NCBI GenBank assembly: GCA_035772735.1
Contig: JASDFA010000016.1
Span: 136,908,501 to 136,972,500 of the forward strand
DNA: 64,000 bases
Direction of reading: 5' to 3'
From: Datura wrightii
Lineage: Eukaryota; Streptophyta; Magnoliopsida; Solanales; Solanaceae
Position 1 is the first letter of the stretch; each line of letters opens with the position of its first letter. The notes beneath the pieces were generated by a model. That model made no database searches. It saw only the letters and a program-made list of their open reading frames with translations, and was not told where the DNA came from. The position numbers and the translations under genes were made by a program. This document shows, one piece after another, positions 44,854-55,690 of this stretch.

Positions 44854-46119
44854 TTGGCAATAAGGGAAGCTGAGATCCCTTGGTATGCAGACATAGTGAA
44901 TTTTCTAGTGAGTGGAGTCTATCCACCGGAGGCTACGACTCAACAGAGAAAAAAATTGAGGCATGATTGCCGATATTTTATTTGGGATGAGCTGTACTTG
45001 TTTAAGCAGGGATCAGATCAGGTTATGAGAAGATGCATCCCGGTGAGCCAGATTGCAGAAGTTTTGAGGAGTTGTCACTCTTCATTATATGGAGGGCACC
45101 ACGGAGGCGAGCACACAACGCACAAGATGCTACAGTCAGGTTTCTTTTGGGCTACACTATTTAGAGACTCTATGGCATACGTAAAAATGTGTCGTAGATG
45201 TCAAAGGATAGGCACAATTGGTAGGAGGCAAGAGATGCCGCTGCAGCGTATATTAGAAGTGGAGATCTTTGATGTATGGGGTATTGATTTCATGGGACCA
45301 TTCCCACCGTCATTTGGTAATCGTTACATCTTGTTGGCCGTTGATTATGTATCAAAGTGGGTTGAAGCAACAGCTTGCCCCAGGAATGACAGCAAGGTGG
45401 TAACGAAATTTGTGAAAAAGCACATTTTCACAAGGTTCGGGACACCCCGAGCCATTATCAGTGATGGAGGGGCTCATTTTGTAAATACAAGTTTCAAGAA
45501 TTTGCTAGCTAAGTATGGGGTGCGCCACAAGGTGGCAACAGCATATCATCCCAAAACAAGTGGGCAAGTGGAGGTGTCGAACAGAGAAGTGAAGCAGATT
45601 CTCCAGAAAACAGTGAATGCACAACATAGTGATTGGTCAAGAAAACTCGACGATGCGTTGTGGGCTTATAGAACTGCTTACAAGACACCAATTGGGACTT
45701 CTCCGTACAGATTGTTCTATGGAAAGGCGTGTCATATACCGGTGGAGCTAGGACACCGAGCTTTCTGGGCTGTAAGGAAATTGAACATGGATCTAGAGCT
45801 AGCGGGTAAGAAGAGGCTGATGCAACTCAGCGAACTTGATGAGTTTCGTTGGTATGCTTATGAAAGTGCCAAGTGCTATAAACAGAAAACAAAGAGGTGG
45901 CACGATAAGCATATGGTGCATCAGATATTCGAGTCGGGGCAGAAAATGTTGCTTTTCAATTCAAGATTGAGGTTGTTTCTAGGAAAATTGCAGTCCAAAT
46001 GGTCAGGGTCATTTGAGGTAGTGAGAATGACCCTGCATGAGGTAGTGGAGTTGTGGCAAAGAAATCAAAGTGCCACGTTCTTGGTTAATGGGCAGCGTTG
46101 TAAGCATTACTTGGGGTGA
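44854..46119 (+). CDS. Athila-2 integrase, 421-residue open frame
   Basis: Residues 71-116 form the H-H-C-C zinc domain (LRSCHSSLYGGHHGGEHT ... CRRCQR). The catalytic core has GIDFMGPFPPSFGN with D145, AIISDGGAHFVN with D204, and YHPKTSGQVEVSNREVKQIL with E240; D204 and E240 are 35 residues apart, the D,D35E rule. The C-terminal region reads ALWAYRTAYKTPIGTSPYRLFYGKACHIPVEL and ends KWSGSFEVVRM and VNGQRCKHYLG. No frame break. No chromodomain is present, as expected for Athila. The listed start is internal: the frame upstream is continuous apart from TAG 44848. It would insert the cDNA. Confidence 0.92.
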   Translation: MAIREAEIPWYADIVNFLVSGVYPPEATTQQRKKLRHDCRYFIWDELYLFKQGSDQVMRRCIPVSQIAEVLRSCHSSLYGGHHGGEHTTHKMLQSGFFWATLFRDSMAYVKMCRRCQRIGTIGRRQEMPLQRILEVEIFDVWGIDFMGPFPPSFGNRYILLAVDYVSKWVEATACPRNDSKVVTKFVKKHIFTRFGTPRAIISDGGAHFVNTSFKNLLAKYGVRHKVATAYHPKTSGQVEVSNREVKQILQKTVNAQHSDWSRKLDDALWAYRTAYKTPIGTSPYRLFYGKACHIPVELGHRAFWAVRKLNMDLELAGKKRLMQLSELDEFRWYAYESAKCYKQKTKRWHDKHMVHQIFESGQKMLLFNSRLRLFLGKLQSKWSGSFEVVRMTLHEVVELWQRNQSATFLVNGQRCKHYLG

Positions 46120-46175
46120 CGACGTTATCCGAGAGAAGACGTCCATCACTCTAGAGGATGATTGAGCGTAAATGA

Positions 46176-46223
46176 CGTCGAGCCGCGATGGTAAACCAGG
46201 CGCTGCACGGGAGGCAACCCGTG
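46176..46223 (+). other. Paired stem-loop motif, Athila-2 copy
   Basis: First stem CGTCG-AGCCG-CGATG (46176-46190). After a 15-base linker the second stem is CACGGG / CCCGTG around AGGCAA (46206-46223). Relative to the other copies both arms of the second stem changed together while the loop stayed the same. Confidence 0.8.
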
Positions 46224-46249
46224 AAATTGTTGTAATAGATAAGAAGAAT

Positions 46250-46310
46250 TAGTTGAAAAAAAAATAAAAAATAAAAAATAAAAAAAAAAAAAAAGAAAAA
46301 AATAAATAGA
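46250..46310 (+). repeat. A-rich simple sequence
   Basis: Runs of A with interspersed T after the stem-loops; a second A run is at 46393-46406. Not a LINE or SINE tail: no target duplication or element precedes it. Confidence 0.85.
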
Positions 46311-46369
46311 ACAAAAATTATGGTTGTGTTGAAACTTATGAATTCTAACCAATTTCTTGTTGTGAAATG

Positions 46370-47454
46370 ATTTTCAGGTGGAATGGAGGGCAAAAAAAAA
46401 AAAAAAGCGCAAAGAAAAAAAATTGAGGTGAGAAAAATAAAAATGGCATGACAGTGAGCCTACGCATTGGCTCTGTGTCACGGAGGAGGGCCTCCGCGTT
46501 ACTTCCATGACACATTGAAGGTATTCTGGATTTTTCTTAAAATTTCCAGAACACCTACATGATGGCTCCGTGTCACGGAGGAGGTGCTCCGCGTTACCCT
46601 CCGTGACACGCTGAGGGTCTTTTCGCGTCGGGTCACACCGGGTCACCGGGTAACCCGCGCGAAAAAACTCCTTTTTAACCCCAAATTCCTTCATTTTTTT
46701 CTATTCTTTCAATTCCTCCGTGACCAAAACCCCGAATACCCTCCTCCCCCAACGTGACATGGACCTAGGCACAAGATTACTTCAAGTTTTCTTCAATTTC
46801 ATCAGATTAAAGGTATGTTCTTGAACTTTACCTCAATTTTGCTTGAAATTTCGATTTTTGAGCATGGGTAGTGATTGAAACTTGCCGTAAGTGAAAATTG
46901 AGCTTGAATTCATTTAAGTTATGATTGATTGATGTTCATAATATCGTTGTGAGTATATGAACTCGATGAATGCATGTTTTAATGAATTTTTGCGAAATTG
47001 GAAGCTAGGGTTGGAATTTGAATAGGAAGAAAACTAAACTTGTTTGAAATGTGAAAAAAATTGGGTTGTGCATGTTGGGTGATGTGAATTATGTCGTGAT
47101 TAATGATTTAATATGCTAAGTAGACAAGGGAATTTTGGAAAAATGAAATTGGTGAATTGCATAGGTTTTTGAGAACAAAAATTTGGCTAAGTTCTATGAT
47201 GATATAAGGGAATCGATGGCGATATTATTATTCGTTGTACGAAGTCTGAGTAGTACACAGTAATTATTCCATCGAATTATATGAAGGCACTATGAATGTT
47301 GACTGTAAGGATTGTGAAATCGTGAATGTCTTGCCGAATTGTTTTAATTGCGACTAAAGACTAAGTGTGGGGTGATTCAATTAAACCCAACCTTAGTCGT
47401 AGCTAGTTATGATCTTAATAACATTGGGATTGTATGGTTATATGTGCAGGAATA
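46370..47454 (+). promoter_or_regulatory. LTR-like module and leader upstream of the env-like ORF
   Basis: After TTTTCAG-GTGGAATGGAGG it repeats the plan of the Athila-2 LTR: an A/G-rich run, then GTGTCACGGAGGA / CTCCGCGTTA / CTCCGTGACACG palindromic words (46455-46612), then CTTTTTAACCCC where the LTR has its TATA box, then a leader with CAGATTAAAGGTATGTTC. No ORF. I infer an internal promoter or spliced leader for the env-like gene; the resemblance is by eye only. Confidence 0.45.
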
Positions 47455-47645
47455 ATGTCGGGCAGACAAGATAAAGGAAAGGGCGCATCCACATCAGGCG
47501 CCGACAGAAAAAGAATTAGATTGGAAATAGCAGTCCCAACAGCACCAGCGGTTCCGAGAGGCCAACGCTGACAATACGGAACCTGATGGGTGACTGATGA
47601 AGGGAAGAAATGGTATGCAAAACACCAAGAAACCAAATACTTCTC
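47455..47645 (+). pseudogene. Athila-2 env-like ORF, first 60-odd codons
   Basis: Starts ATGTCGGGCAGACAAGATAA (M-S-G-R-Q-D-K-G-K-G), continues KRIRLEIAVPTAPAVPRGQR and, after two stops, WVTDEGKKWYAKHQETKYFSE. Athila elements carry a third, env-like ORF downstream of integrase, and the last block resembles the start of its conserved domain. The ORF is cut at 47646, where 3' LTR sequence takes over at a shared GGAATGTAAT. Identification as env-like is moderate. Confidence 0.55.
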
Positions 47646-48333
47646 GGAATGTAATTGTTAATCATTTCAATTTTCATCTTTTCTTCAATGGTTGTTCTAT
47701 CAATTCTTGTTCTTACTGCATTAATGTTTGGCCAATGTTAATGGATATCTAAAAAATCCAATTTTGATTTTGAAAAGGAAAGAAATTGGAAAGATGTGAA
47801 TTGGTAGGATATGATCTCTTCTTAGTTTGGGAAAATTGAGAATTGATTTACATTCAGAATATAAATATATCTGAAAGTCTTATTAGTCAATTAAGGAATC
47901 ATTTTTGTATGGCTAGAACATGAAATTCTTTTATCACAGAAATGTAGATTGAAGGTTCATGATTCTTAAGTTGGATAGGAGACGAAAGTTCCAATCCATA
48001 CACAATAATTCTTGACTAGCAACCGAAGGAAAGATTAACTGAATTGTATTGATAAATTAATTCCCTGCATGTTCATTTTAACCTCAGCTTGCTCATTACT
48101 ATTGTTCAGACTCACTTTATAATTTTTCCTTAGATTTGTATTAATTAGTAAAGTCAAATTCTCAAAATATTATTTATTTCGTTCTCTGCATTCTTAAAGA
48201 TATAGTTCATTAACACTTAAGTTAATTATTACCGTAGTTCAGTCCCTGTGGGATCGATACTTGGCTTACTTAAGCCACTTTACTACTTGTTCGACCACGT
48301 GCACTTGCGTGTAGTCACCGTAGAAGCCGAATA
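47646..48333 (+). mobile_element. 3' LTR of Athila-2, last 688 bases
   Basis: Collinear with 39769-40454. It starts abruptly at GGAATGTAATTG and ends GAAGCCGAATA, followed by the GAAAA pentamer. Confidence 0.92.
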
Positions 48334-48338
48334 GAAAA

Positions 48339-50226
48339 GACCCCAACTAACTCACTAATAAACTGAAATATAAAATATTTATGATAAACGGATGAGAAGG
48401 TCCTCGAAGGATGAGGACTCACTAATAAGGTGAAAGATGCTAACTCTAAGGATTTGGCTAACGACGGGACAAAACCTGAATGTCCGAGCCTATATCATGA
48501 AGTGATACAGCATAGAGTATGCGGTCAGTACTTGAAATGTACTGAGTATGCAAAGTAAGTAAAACTGAAATCAAGCATATCATAAAACATTTTAGCATAA
48601 GATTCTGAGAGTAAGGCTTGCATGCTATTATCTGAAAACATGATGTAAACATGACTGAATATCATAACTGATTCGAATGACCCAAAGATGAAACTGATAA
48701 TCATAAGTAAAAACGAACATTGGATCAAACTTGCTGAAAACATAATATCATGACTGAAGAACATGCATAACTTAAATCATAACAAACAATGGGAGACTCG
48801 TCATATAACCGACATTAACACGATAGAGCTTACGTGGACCGACTATTACACTCAAGTGGGCAGAGCCATCCAAAGTCGTGCCAGGTCTAAGGGCGCTACT
48901 ATGATATCGATATCAAGTTGAAGGTCCCTCAGGGGTAGGGAAAGCTCACAAGGGAGGTCCCAAAGAATCTGAACATAGCTACGTTCGCATGTAGTTCTGA
49001 GGCACAGGGTTAACTAAACCCTTAGCCTACTCTGTGGTAGACGCTACTCCTAAAAATATGCATAAGCTCTCTATCATTTTTTAATAATGTTGAACCATCA
49101 CCTTGCGATGAAGTTGAATCCTAATAGTACATGCATAATCTGAAAACGTATCATGAGTAGCCTCGGCTCAAACCATACCACAAGTTGAAAAGTGCAAGTT
49201 TAGACTATAAAACCATGTGGTAAGCTAATAACACGAACATGAAGCAAATCATGAAACATGCTTGATAATATGGGCTTGCCCAAACTTATACATTCTTTGG
49301 CATAGACTTTATAGTCAAAATCATTGATATAGACATGGATAATTCATATGCATACTTTCATAATAGACATCTCATCATGTTTGAAAACATAGATCATAAT
49401 CTCAACATTTCATGAAACTTGCATAATTGGGAATCATATTCTTAAAACATTGAAATCATAATTTATATTCAAAATCAGTATAAAACATGCCCATGAATCT
49501 TAAAACATCATTAGAAACATGTAGAATTGACCCATGATAGGTTTAAAGAGAATTTCAACGGTTGGGTTGAAACCCTATGAAATTACACACCTTGAATACA
49601 TGAATTGAAAAGGGAATTGGGCATGAGAGTGAAGAGAAACTCCCATTCATACCCCTACATACATGGATAAATCTAATTTCACAGCCTTTCTTGATTGCCC
49701 AAGATATTTGGGGAAGAACCTAGGGAATTCTCAAGCTTGATCTCCAATGGTGCACTCTAATCTTGCATGGATGGAATTGAAAGGCTTATGATAGGTTAAG
49801 TACTCCTAAAACCCTTCTAATGAGCTTAAAACAACATAGTTTAGGGCCTAAGGGCTTAAGAATTATGAAAATACCCTTACTAAAACACAAAGAAAAATGA
49901 ACACTGCCAGTCACCACGAGTGACAACACGACTCATGGTGAACTTGACGAATCGTTAAGTCTTTTGCCCAAATTCAATCTCCAACTCAACTGCTAATCAA
50001 AACAAACTCCACAAGTCATGGAGTCACATCATGACTTGTGGATGCCTTTCGCGGTCATCCCCAGAACATGAGTCTTCGCCAACTATTCCTCACTTCATGA
50101 GTCACTTAACGACTCGTGATGTCTCCCCACGGGTCACTAGATGACTCATCCTATGACCTGGGCAGCATTTTCCTGCTTTTTTTGCTTGAACCCTCGGGTC
50201 TAATCTTTGGCTTTCAGGGTATTACA
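48339..50226 (-). mobile_element. 5' LTR of element Y, outer part
   Basis: Minus strand; begins TGTAATACCCTGAAAGCC at 50226 and runs to the Athila-2 insertion. The U3 palindrome array is at 49905-50160. Collinear with the 3' LTR at 29690-30985. Confidence 0.88.
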
Positions 50227-50314
50227 GTTTCAATAGATTTCTGGGGAATGAACTTGAAAATTTTGGGATACAGATTGTAAATTATATTCATAGTCCATAG
50301 GTGGTACCATAAAA
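50227..50314 (+). mobile_element. Athila-3 remnant between Y and a solo LTR
   Basis: 88 bases (GTTTCAATAGATTTCTGGGG...). The sequence before Y (to 29447) and after the solo LTR (from 53283) would join on either side of it. Confidence 0.5.
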
Positions 50315-53282
50315 TGTTACGCACCAATAATGGGGTAGGGCACAATTGGCACTCGACTCCATGTGATCAAGAAGCCAGCTATATAACGTCTGAACTGTAA
50401 ATCTTAGGCTAATAGGGCCACCTATCACAAACAACTAAAGCATAGAAATGGATCAACCATGTCTCAAAAAACATAATAACGATAGAATGCCGACAAGGCT
50501 ATAATAATATTTGAAAAGAACTGCAAAAGTACAGCAAGGCCACATGCCGAACTGAAAATATACAATTATACAACTAGTCCAAAAAAGACACTAAAGAGCA
50601 AGGGAAAAGAAATGGGTGGGATAGGACCCTGGCCTACCCATGTGGTACATAAAACTCAGAAAAACCAAACCAGACACATGGCTCTTGAAAGAAAGGAGGA
50701 TATCAACTCTCCACTGGAACTGGGCTCCTACTGCTATGATCGATCTACTCAGCTATCTGCACCTACAACACGATTGCAGGGTTCCCAAGCAAAGGGACAT
50801 CAGTACAAAGAAATGCACTATATGTAAGTCTAAAAGCTGTAAATAAAATAATGCAAAAGATAATCTGAACCAGAGAAGGGAATATCCACAACCTAACACT
50901 TTGGAACCTATAAATATATACAATGGCAAATAACAGCTAAACATAACTAAAAACATAGGAAAGAAATAGATAAGCTATAACTTTATAACTTGCTAACATA
51001 TATGCAGACATTGTGCATGATTATAAAATAATTAACTTAAATGCAAACACTTTCGATACTTGGACCAGAGTTTATGAGAATTGACTCGGTGGCTACCTGA
51101 TACTTGGACCAGGATTTAGGTATGGCTGCCTGATACTTGGACCAGGACTTTAAGAGTTGCCTAATACTTGGACCAGAACTTTATACGACCAACCTGATAC
51201 TTGGACTAGGATTTTCATATATAATCATTCACACAATCAGTCACCTGATAGATGGACCAAAGAGGGCGTGCAACATCACACAATCAGTCATCTGATACTT
51301 AGACCAGAGAGGGGGTGTGGTAAATAAAATGCAAATCATGCAAGTGAGTAAACTGATGCTTAGAACAGCAACTAAATAATGCAATATAACTGACTCAGAA
51401 AATGGGTCCAACTCGGGGGACCAATTGAATATGACACCCCCAGTAACAATAGAAGGGGACATAAGACATATCTTGACTTTGAAGCTTAACATGAATATGA
51501 GACTCGAGGAAAATGATATTGGACCTTGCTTAATGGTTCTTAAAATCAACTTTGGATACTTAGATCCAATTTGGAATACTTGGACTCCACTTGAATGCTT
51601 GTATTCTACTTAGAAAGCTTAGAATCAACTTGAACTTAACTTGGAGTACTTAGGCTTAATTATAGATACTTAGCATCGACGTTCGTTTAACTTAGAAATC
51701 GATAACCCAGTAACTTGATGATAGCTTAAGGATAGGAGTTATGGAATATCTTTTAGGCCTTAGGTTCCTTAAAACATATACATATATAGGTAGTCGTCCA
51801 TGCTAAGGAATGGTCACATTAATACCCTCATTAGTCCTTACTAGGTTGACGTTAGTACTTAGCTTACGTGGTTCCCATTTGTCGTCTTAACTTCATTTTC
51901 TATTACATATAACAACAAGAATTTAAACATGATTAATATCATACATAACATAATGTAAAGGACTAGCTAAAAAATTCCGCACTAAAAGTTTTCAACTCGA
52001 TGTAAAGCTACAACAACAATCAACACGATATTACAATTTAGACACCTCTTTGGGCTAGACATAAATCCAACACTTAGTTTCAATTAAACATTGAACTTAA
52101 AGCTTAAATTTATCTTAACATACTGCTCAATAAACATAAGAATCTTTCTGGCTCATTCAACCTATAACTTAAGAATCATGCTTGAAAGAACGACGGACGG
52201 GGGCCTTACATACCCCTATTCTGACGAGCTTTCTTTTGCCACTTCATTCCATCAACAACCAGAACTTATCCCATTCATTTATTTGAGTTTATAACCAAGT
52301 GAAAAAGATGTTTCATGCCAATATATCCAGACAAAACGTCACACCACAGCAGCCACAACAACAACACACAAGGCAACCTTTTAGTATAATACTACAACTT
52401 GTTCTATACACTTTTAAGGAAAGAATGGAAGTAGGAAATTCCCTAACTGCCTTTGTAACCAACTCCCATCAGCATGGAGTATATTTGCAATAACACACAA
52501 CTTCAAAAACCTTCAAAAATATGCAGTAACCTTCAGCAGAATCGCACCAAAAATGGCAGCCAAACATGGCGCCCAACCTCTAGTTTCAAGCTAGGATTCT
52601 TGCACATTTAAGGAGTAGAATGCTTACCTTTTTCCTTGTATACAATCCCTACTAAAAAGTAGTATATGTGTAACTTAGAAATTCTCCAAAAATGCAGCAA
52701 GTTCACCAAAACAAAACTACCCAAACGCACCAAAACAGTCAATAAAACACCACCTTTACTTTGTGATTGATCTCCTTCACTTAGCTTGTGTTTTAATGGA
52801 GTTTAGATTAGTTTTTTTCCGTTTCTCTTCCTTTCCATAGTTTATGTAATATAGAGAGTATATATTCAATAATAAAGCAGCTCCTTTGGGCTAGGATGAG
52901 AATAAAAAATTACACCTTAACACTTGAAATATAAAGGGTGGGGCGGTGTAGCCTTTTTAAGGCGGTGGGCCACCTCATCACTTGATAGTGCCACGGTAAA
53001 ATGCTTATAACATTTTACTGTGAACTATTATTGACAAATAATTTGATTTTATGAAATATAGACTCAAATACATTTAATTTGATAGGTCGTAGGACTTCTA
53101 TCTCATTATAGATTGGGAAATATGATCGCTTAAAAATGACCCTTACTTATGAACTTCACATACTCTTCTCTCTTCTCTTCGTACATGTTTTACTCCTCAA
53201 CTACGACCAATATATAGCCCGTACTTCCCTTAACATAGTGTACTAACATCAAATAATCATCAAAAATTTCTGCGGTGTAACA
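50315..53282 (-). mobile_element. Solo LTR, family B
   Basis: Minus strand: starts TGTTACACCGCAGAAATTTT (53282) and ends near GGGGTAGGGC-equivalent sequence with GGTGCGTAACA at 50315, 2968 bases. It shares with the element B LTR the start, the GGCACTCG / CACAATTGGCACTC phrase near the end, and ACATGGCTCTTG. No element internal sequence flanks it on either side. The flanking pentamers (TAAAA and CAAAT) do not match, so ends or duplication have decayed. Confidence 0.8.
51055..51310 (-). repeat. CTGATACTTGGACCAG repeat, seven copies, uneven spacing
   Basis: The motif GATACTTGGACCAG starts at about 51055, 51099, 51132, 51163, 51196, 51247 and 51294, spaced 31-51 bases. It lies at the LTR position where other B-family copies hold a different 39-bp unit. 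Confidence 0.88.
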
Positions 53283-53839
53283 CAAATTTTGGAATAAAGA
53301 TAGCAATTGGAAAAATTGACTAAGTAGGTGAAACCCCCTCTATAAATGGAAAGTATGATTGTGTAATGCATATACGAACTAAATGTGTGACTATAAGTCA
53401 TGTCCGAAATGTTTGGAACTCTAATTAAGACTTAAATTCTAACATAAAAGCCATATATGGAATATATAAGTCGTATTTGGGAACTAGCACCACAGATTCC
53501 TATAGAAAACAACTTACGGACCGCAAAAACAAAATATGACAGTAAGTCAAGTTCATCTGGGATGAGATTTTGTTAACAACTTACAAAATTACTTATGGAC
53601 CGTGAAATTAATCTACAGTGTGTAAATACACCTCACTCCTCTGTAAGAGCATAAATTCAATTTGCAAAGTGAAGTGTAGATCGTACTTTTCACTAATAAT
53701 CTGTAATTGGTTGAAATTTTATAGAAATCACAGGTTTGTCAAATATTTTTGCCTATGTGTTGCACCACTCAGTTTATTAATTTTGATGAAGAGGGGTGGC
53801 GAGGTGACTCCACCAAGCAGGCCTCACCTTTGAGATCAA
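53283..53839 (+). mobile_element. Athila-3 remnant, non-coding
   Basis: AT-rich, with CTTACGGACCG and TTACTTATGGACCG words like those at 28600-28950. No supported gene. It leads into the env-like remnant. Confidence 0.5.
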
Positions 53840-54421
53840 CCAACAGACTTCGATGAGGAATGGGATGCACCAATTTCTCGATTAAAGAAGAAAAAGACAA
53901 CTCAAAGTCGGTCACTTTATCATCCTCCAAGTCAGACCAAGTAGGATCTGCTGCCATACCAATGAATAACACAGAGAACAATGAATTGACAAATGGTAGC
54001 CCCTTATCTCTCAGTCACAACAGAGGACAAATACAAACAATGGGGTTGTGCCTAGTGGGTCCTCACCAGCTGAGTCTTCTTCAAAGGACACCATAAGTGA
54101 AACACCCGATCAGAGTGGGGGTAGCCTACACAACACAAACAACTTTAAAGAGAGAAGAGAGGCTTAGGTTAGATGGCAAAGTAGTTGGGGCCACGAAAAA
54201 TTATTTAGAGGGGCAGCAGATCAAAAATGCATAACCGAGGAGAAATAAATTAGTAGAAATGGGTTGAACAACTGCCCAACAATCTTGGATCAGCTCAATT
54301 CCAAAAATAGGAATTCCTCACTCAGCCTCTAGGAAAGTTTGCCCCACTTTGGTCTGTGAGTTCTTCATGGCGTATGGTGCTACTCTAGATGTTATAGGAA
54401 AGGGGCCAAAATGAAGCAACA
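53840..54421 (+). pseudogene. Env-like / plant transposon protein remnant of Athila-3
   Basis: In one frame the start reads FDEEWDAPISRLKKKKTTQS. Nearer the end, split over frames, are QQIKNA/KCITEEK, NGLNNCPTILDQLNSKN and VCEFFMAYGATLDVIGKGPK. The last blocks resemble the conserved domain of the third ORF of Athila-type elements (putative plant transposon protein). Stops and frameshifts are frequent. The sequence is cut at 54421 by the W LTR. Assignment is by recognition of short blocks only. Confidence 0.5.
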
Positions 54422-55154
54422 TGTCACGCCCCGTCTCGGGGGGTATGACTGGCACCTGGTGCCCTACTGGGACCTGAACTGCTAGACTGTTGAGCCTAAG
54501 CACTAGGCCTATAGCCACCTGTAAGTAAACAACAGCTAACCAGAACAACAGTAGTATGAAGGAACCTATGCGGGCTGACAAGGCCACCATGTTGTCTAGT
54601 TACTTCTAAACCAAGAAAACAGGTGCTAAACTGCTACGTGACCGATAAGGTCACCACTACCAACTGAACAAGGCCTCACACGACCGTCATAAACAACTAA
54701 GACATACACACGGCCTCACACGATCGGTACAGCTAACCACAGGGAATATACAATCTGCAAGCCTCTAAGAATATTGATAATATGGTCGGGAAAGGGCCCC
54801 GCCTACCCATACTGTACAACAAAAGAAAAGGGATAAACCTCTAGCTATCTAGCTCCGAATGACTGGAGCTGATGACTCTGTGTGCTAGCTAGAATCACGA
54901 GGGAATGGCTCCTCATCTATGAGTACCTGCAGGCAAGTAATGCAGCACCCCAAATGAGCGTCAGTACTGCTGGTACTGAGTATGTAAAGCAACAACTGGA
55001 AAATAACTGAAGACAAGCAACATAACTTAATAGAACTGAAGTAGAAAGAAATAGACTGTAACTGACTGAAAGTATGAGTTCAAGACTGTCCGCAACTATA
55101 CTGAAAGGAGTAGGAGTCATACCTGGAAATGTAGTGTTCTACTGTCGATCTATT

Positions 55155-55690
55155 CATATCTAACATAACATGGCATAATATAACATAACATAACATGGCA
55201 TAGCACACATAAACCTTACCCGGCCCCCATAAGCCAGGAGGTACAACCAACACGTAATCTATACCCCTACCCTGGTCATCCCATCTCCTATAATAACTAT
55301 AAGCATCCTGCTGATCCCCTGGGTATGCACTTGGGCTCGCTGAGCCCCTGACTATAATTGTACCTGAGTCTGGAGGACTCCTGAATCAACACCCTGGGCG
55401 TACCCGCTCGACGAGGGTGTATAAAAGCCGACCAAGGCAAAATATGGGGAAACCGACATCCCATCTTCATCCCCTGGGGGATGGCATGCCACTCTGTAGA
55501 GAGACGTATCCTCTGGGGCGGTCATGAATGCTAGGTAATCCACCCCTGAAACAATACAGTCAGGTCTCATCTAGTAATACTAACTGCGTATACCACATGC
55601 TGAAACTAGTGATAATAATGTGTATGTATATACTACATGCTGAAACTAATGATAGTGATATGTATATATTTAATACATGGTGAGACTGAT
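55155..55690 (-). repeat. Short tandem repeats in the W LTR
   Basis: TAACATAACATGGCATA words at 55155-55205, and about 45-52 base units containing CATGCTGAAACTA..TGATA at 55597, 55640 and 55676. Confidence 0.75.

Larger units (their letters stand above)
38949..48333 (+). mobile_element. Athila-2, near-complete Athila element with rearranged ends
   Basis: The order is a full 5' LTR, a 200-base host-flank insert, primer site, gag, protease, RT, RNase H, integrase, paired stem-loops, an LTR-like module, the start of an env-like ORF, and a truncated 3' LTR. Host LTR sequence flanks it with GACAA (38944-38948) and GAAAA (48334-48338). From about 41330 to 46119 the gag-pol reads in a single frame, interrupted by sixteen stops and no frameshift. 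LTR copies differ by about 5% over 270 bases, so it is younger than X. The env-like gene, the polypurine tract and the first 820 bases of the 3' LTR were lost by one deletion. Confidence 0.92.
29448..50226 (-). mobile_element. Chromovirus Y, with two nested insertions
   Basis: Minus-strand order: 5' LTR (50226-48339 and 38948-38704), primer site, gag, protease, RT, RNase H, integrase, chromodomain, 3' LTR (30985-29448). The flanking pentamers are GTGTC (29443-29447) and GTTTC (50227-50231), one mismatch. A solo LTR (35462-38161) lies in gag and Athila-2 (38949-48333) in the 5' LTR. It is family A, like X. The net element without insertions is about 8.7 kb. It is dead through stops, frameshifts and loss of the polypurine tract. 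Confidence 0.9.

Noticed and set aside
46250..46310. Poly-A tract as the tail of a LINE, SINE or processed gene
   Set aside because: No element body or target duplication precedes it; it is collinear with the T- or A-rich tract after the stem-loops in sister elements.
46146..46694. Phe-rich minus-strand ORFs
   Set aside because: Translations of poly-A and palindromic non-coding DNA downstream of Athila-2 integrase.
53618..54096. Short ORFs as host genes
   Set aside because: Short and in conflicting frames; the better reading is a decayed env-like ORF spread over frames.
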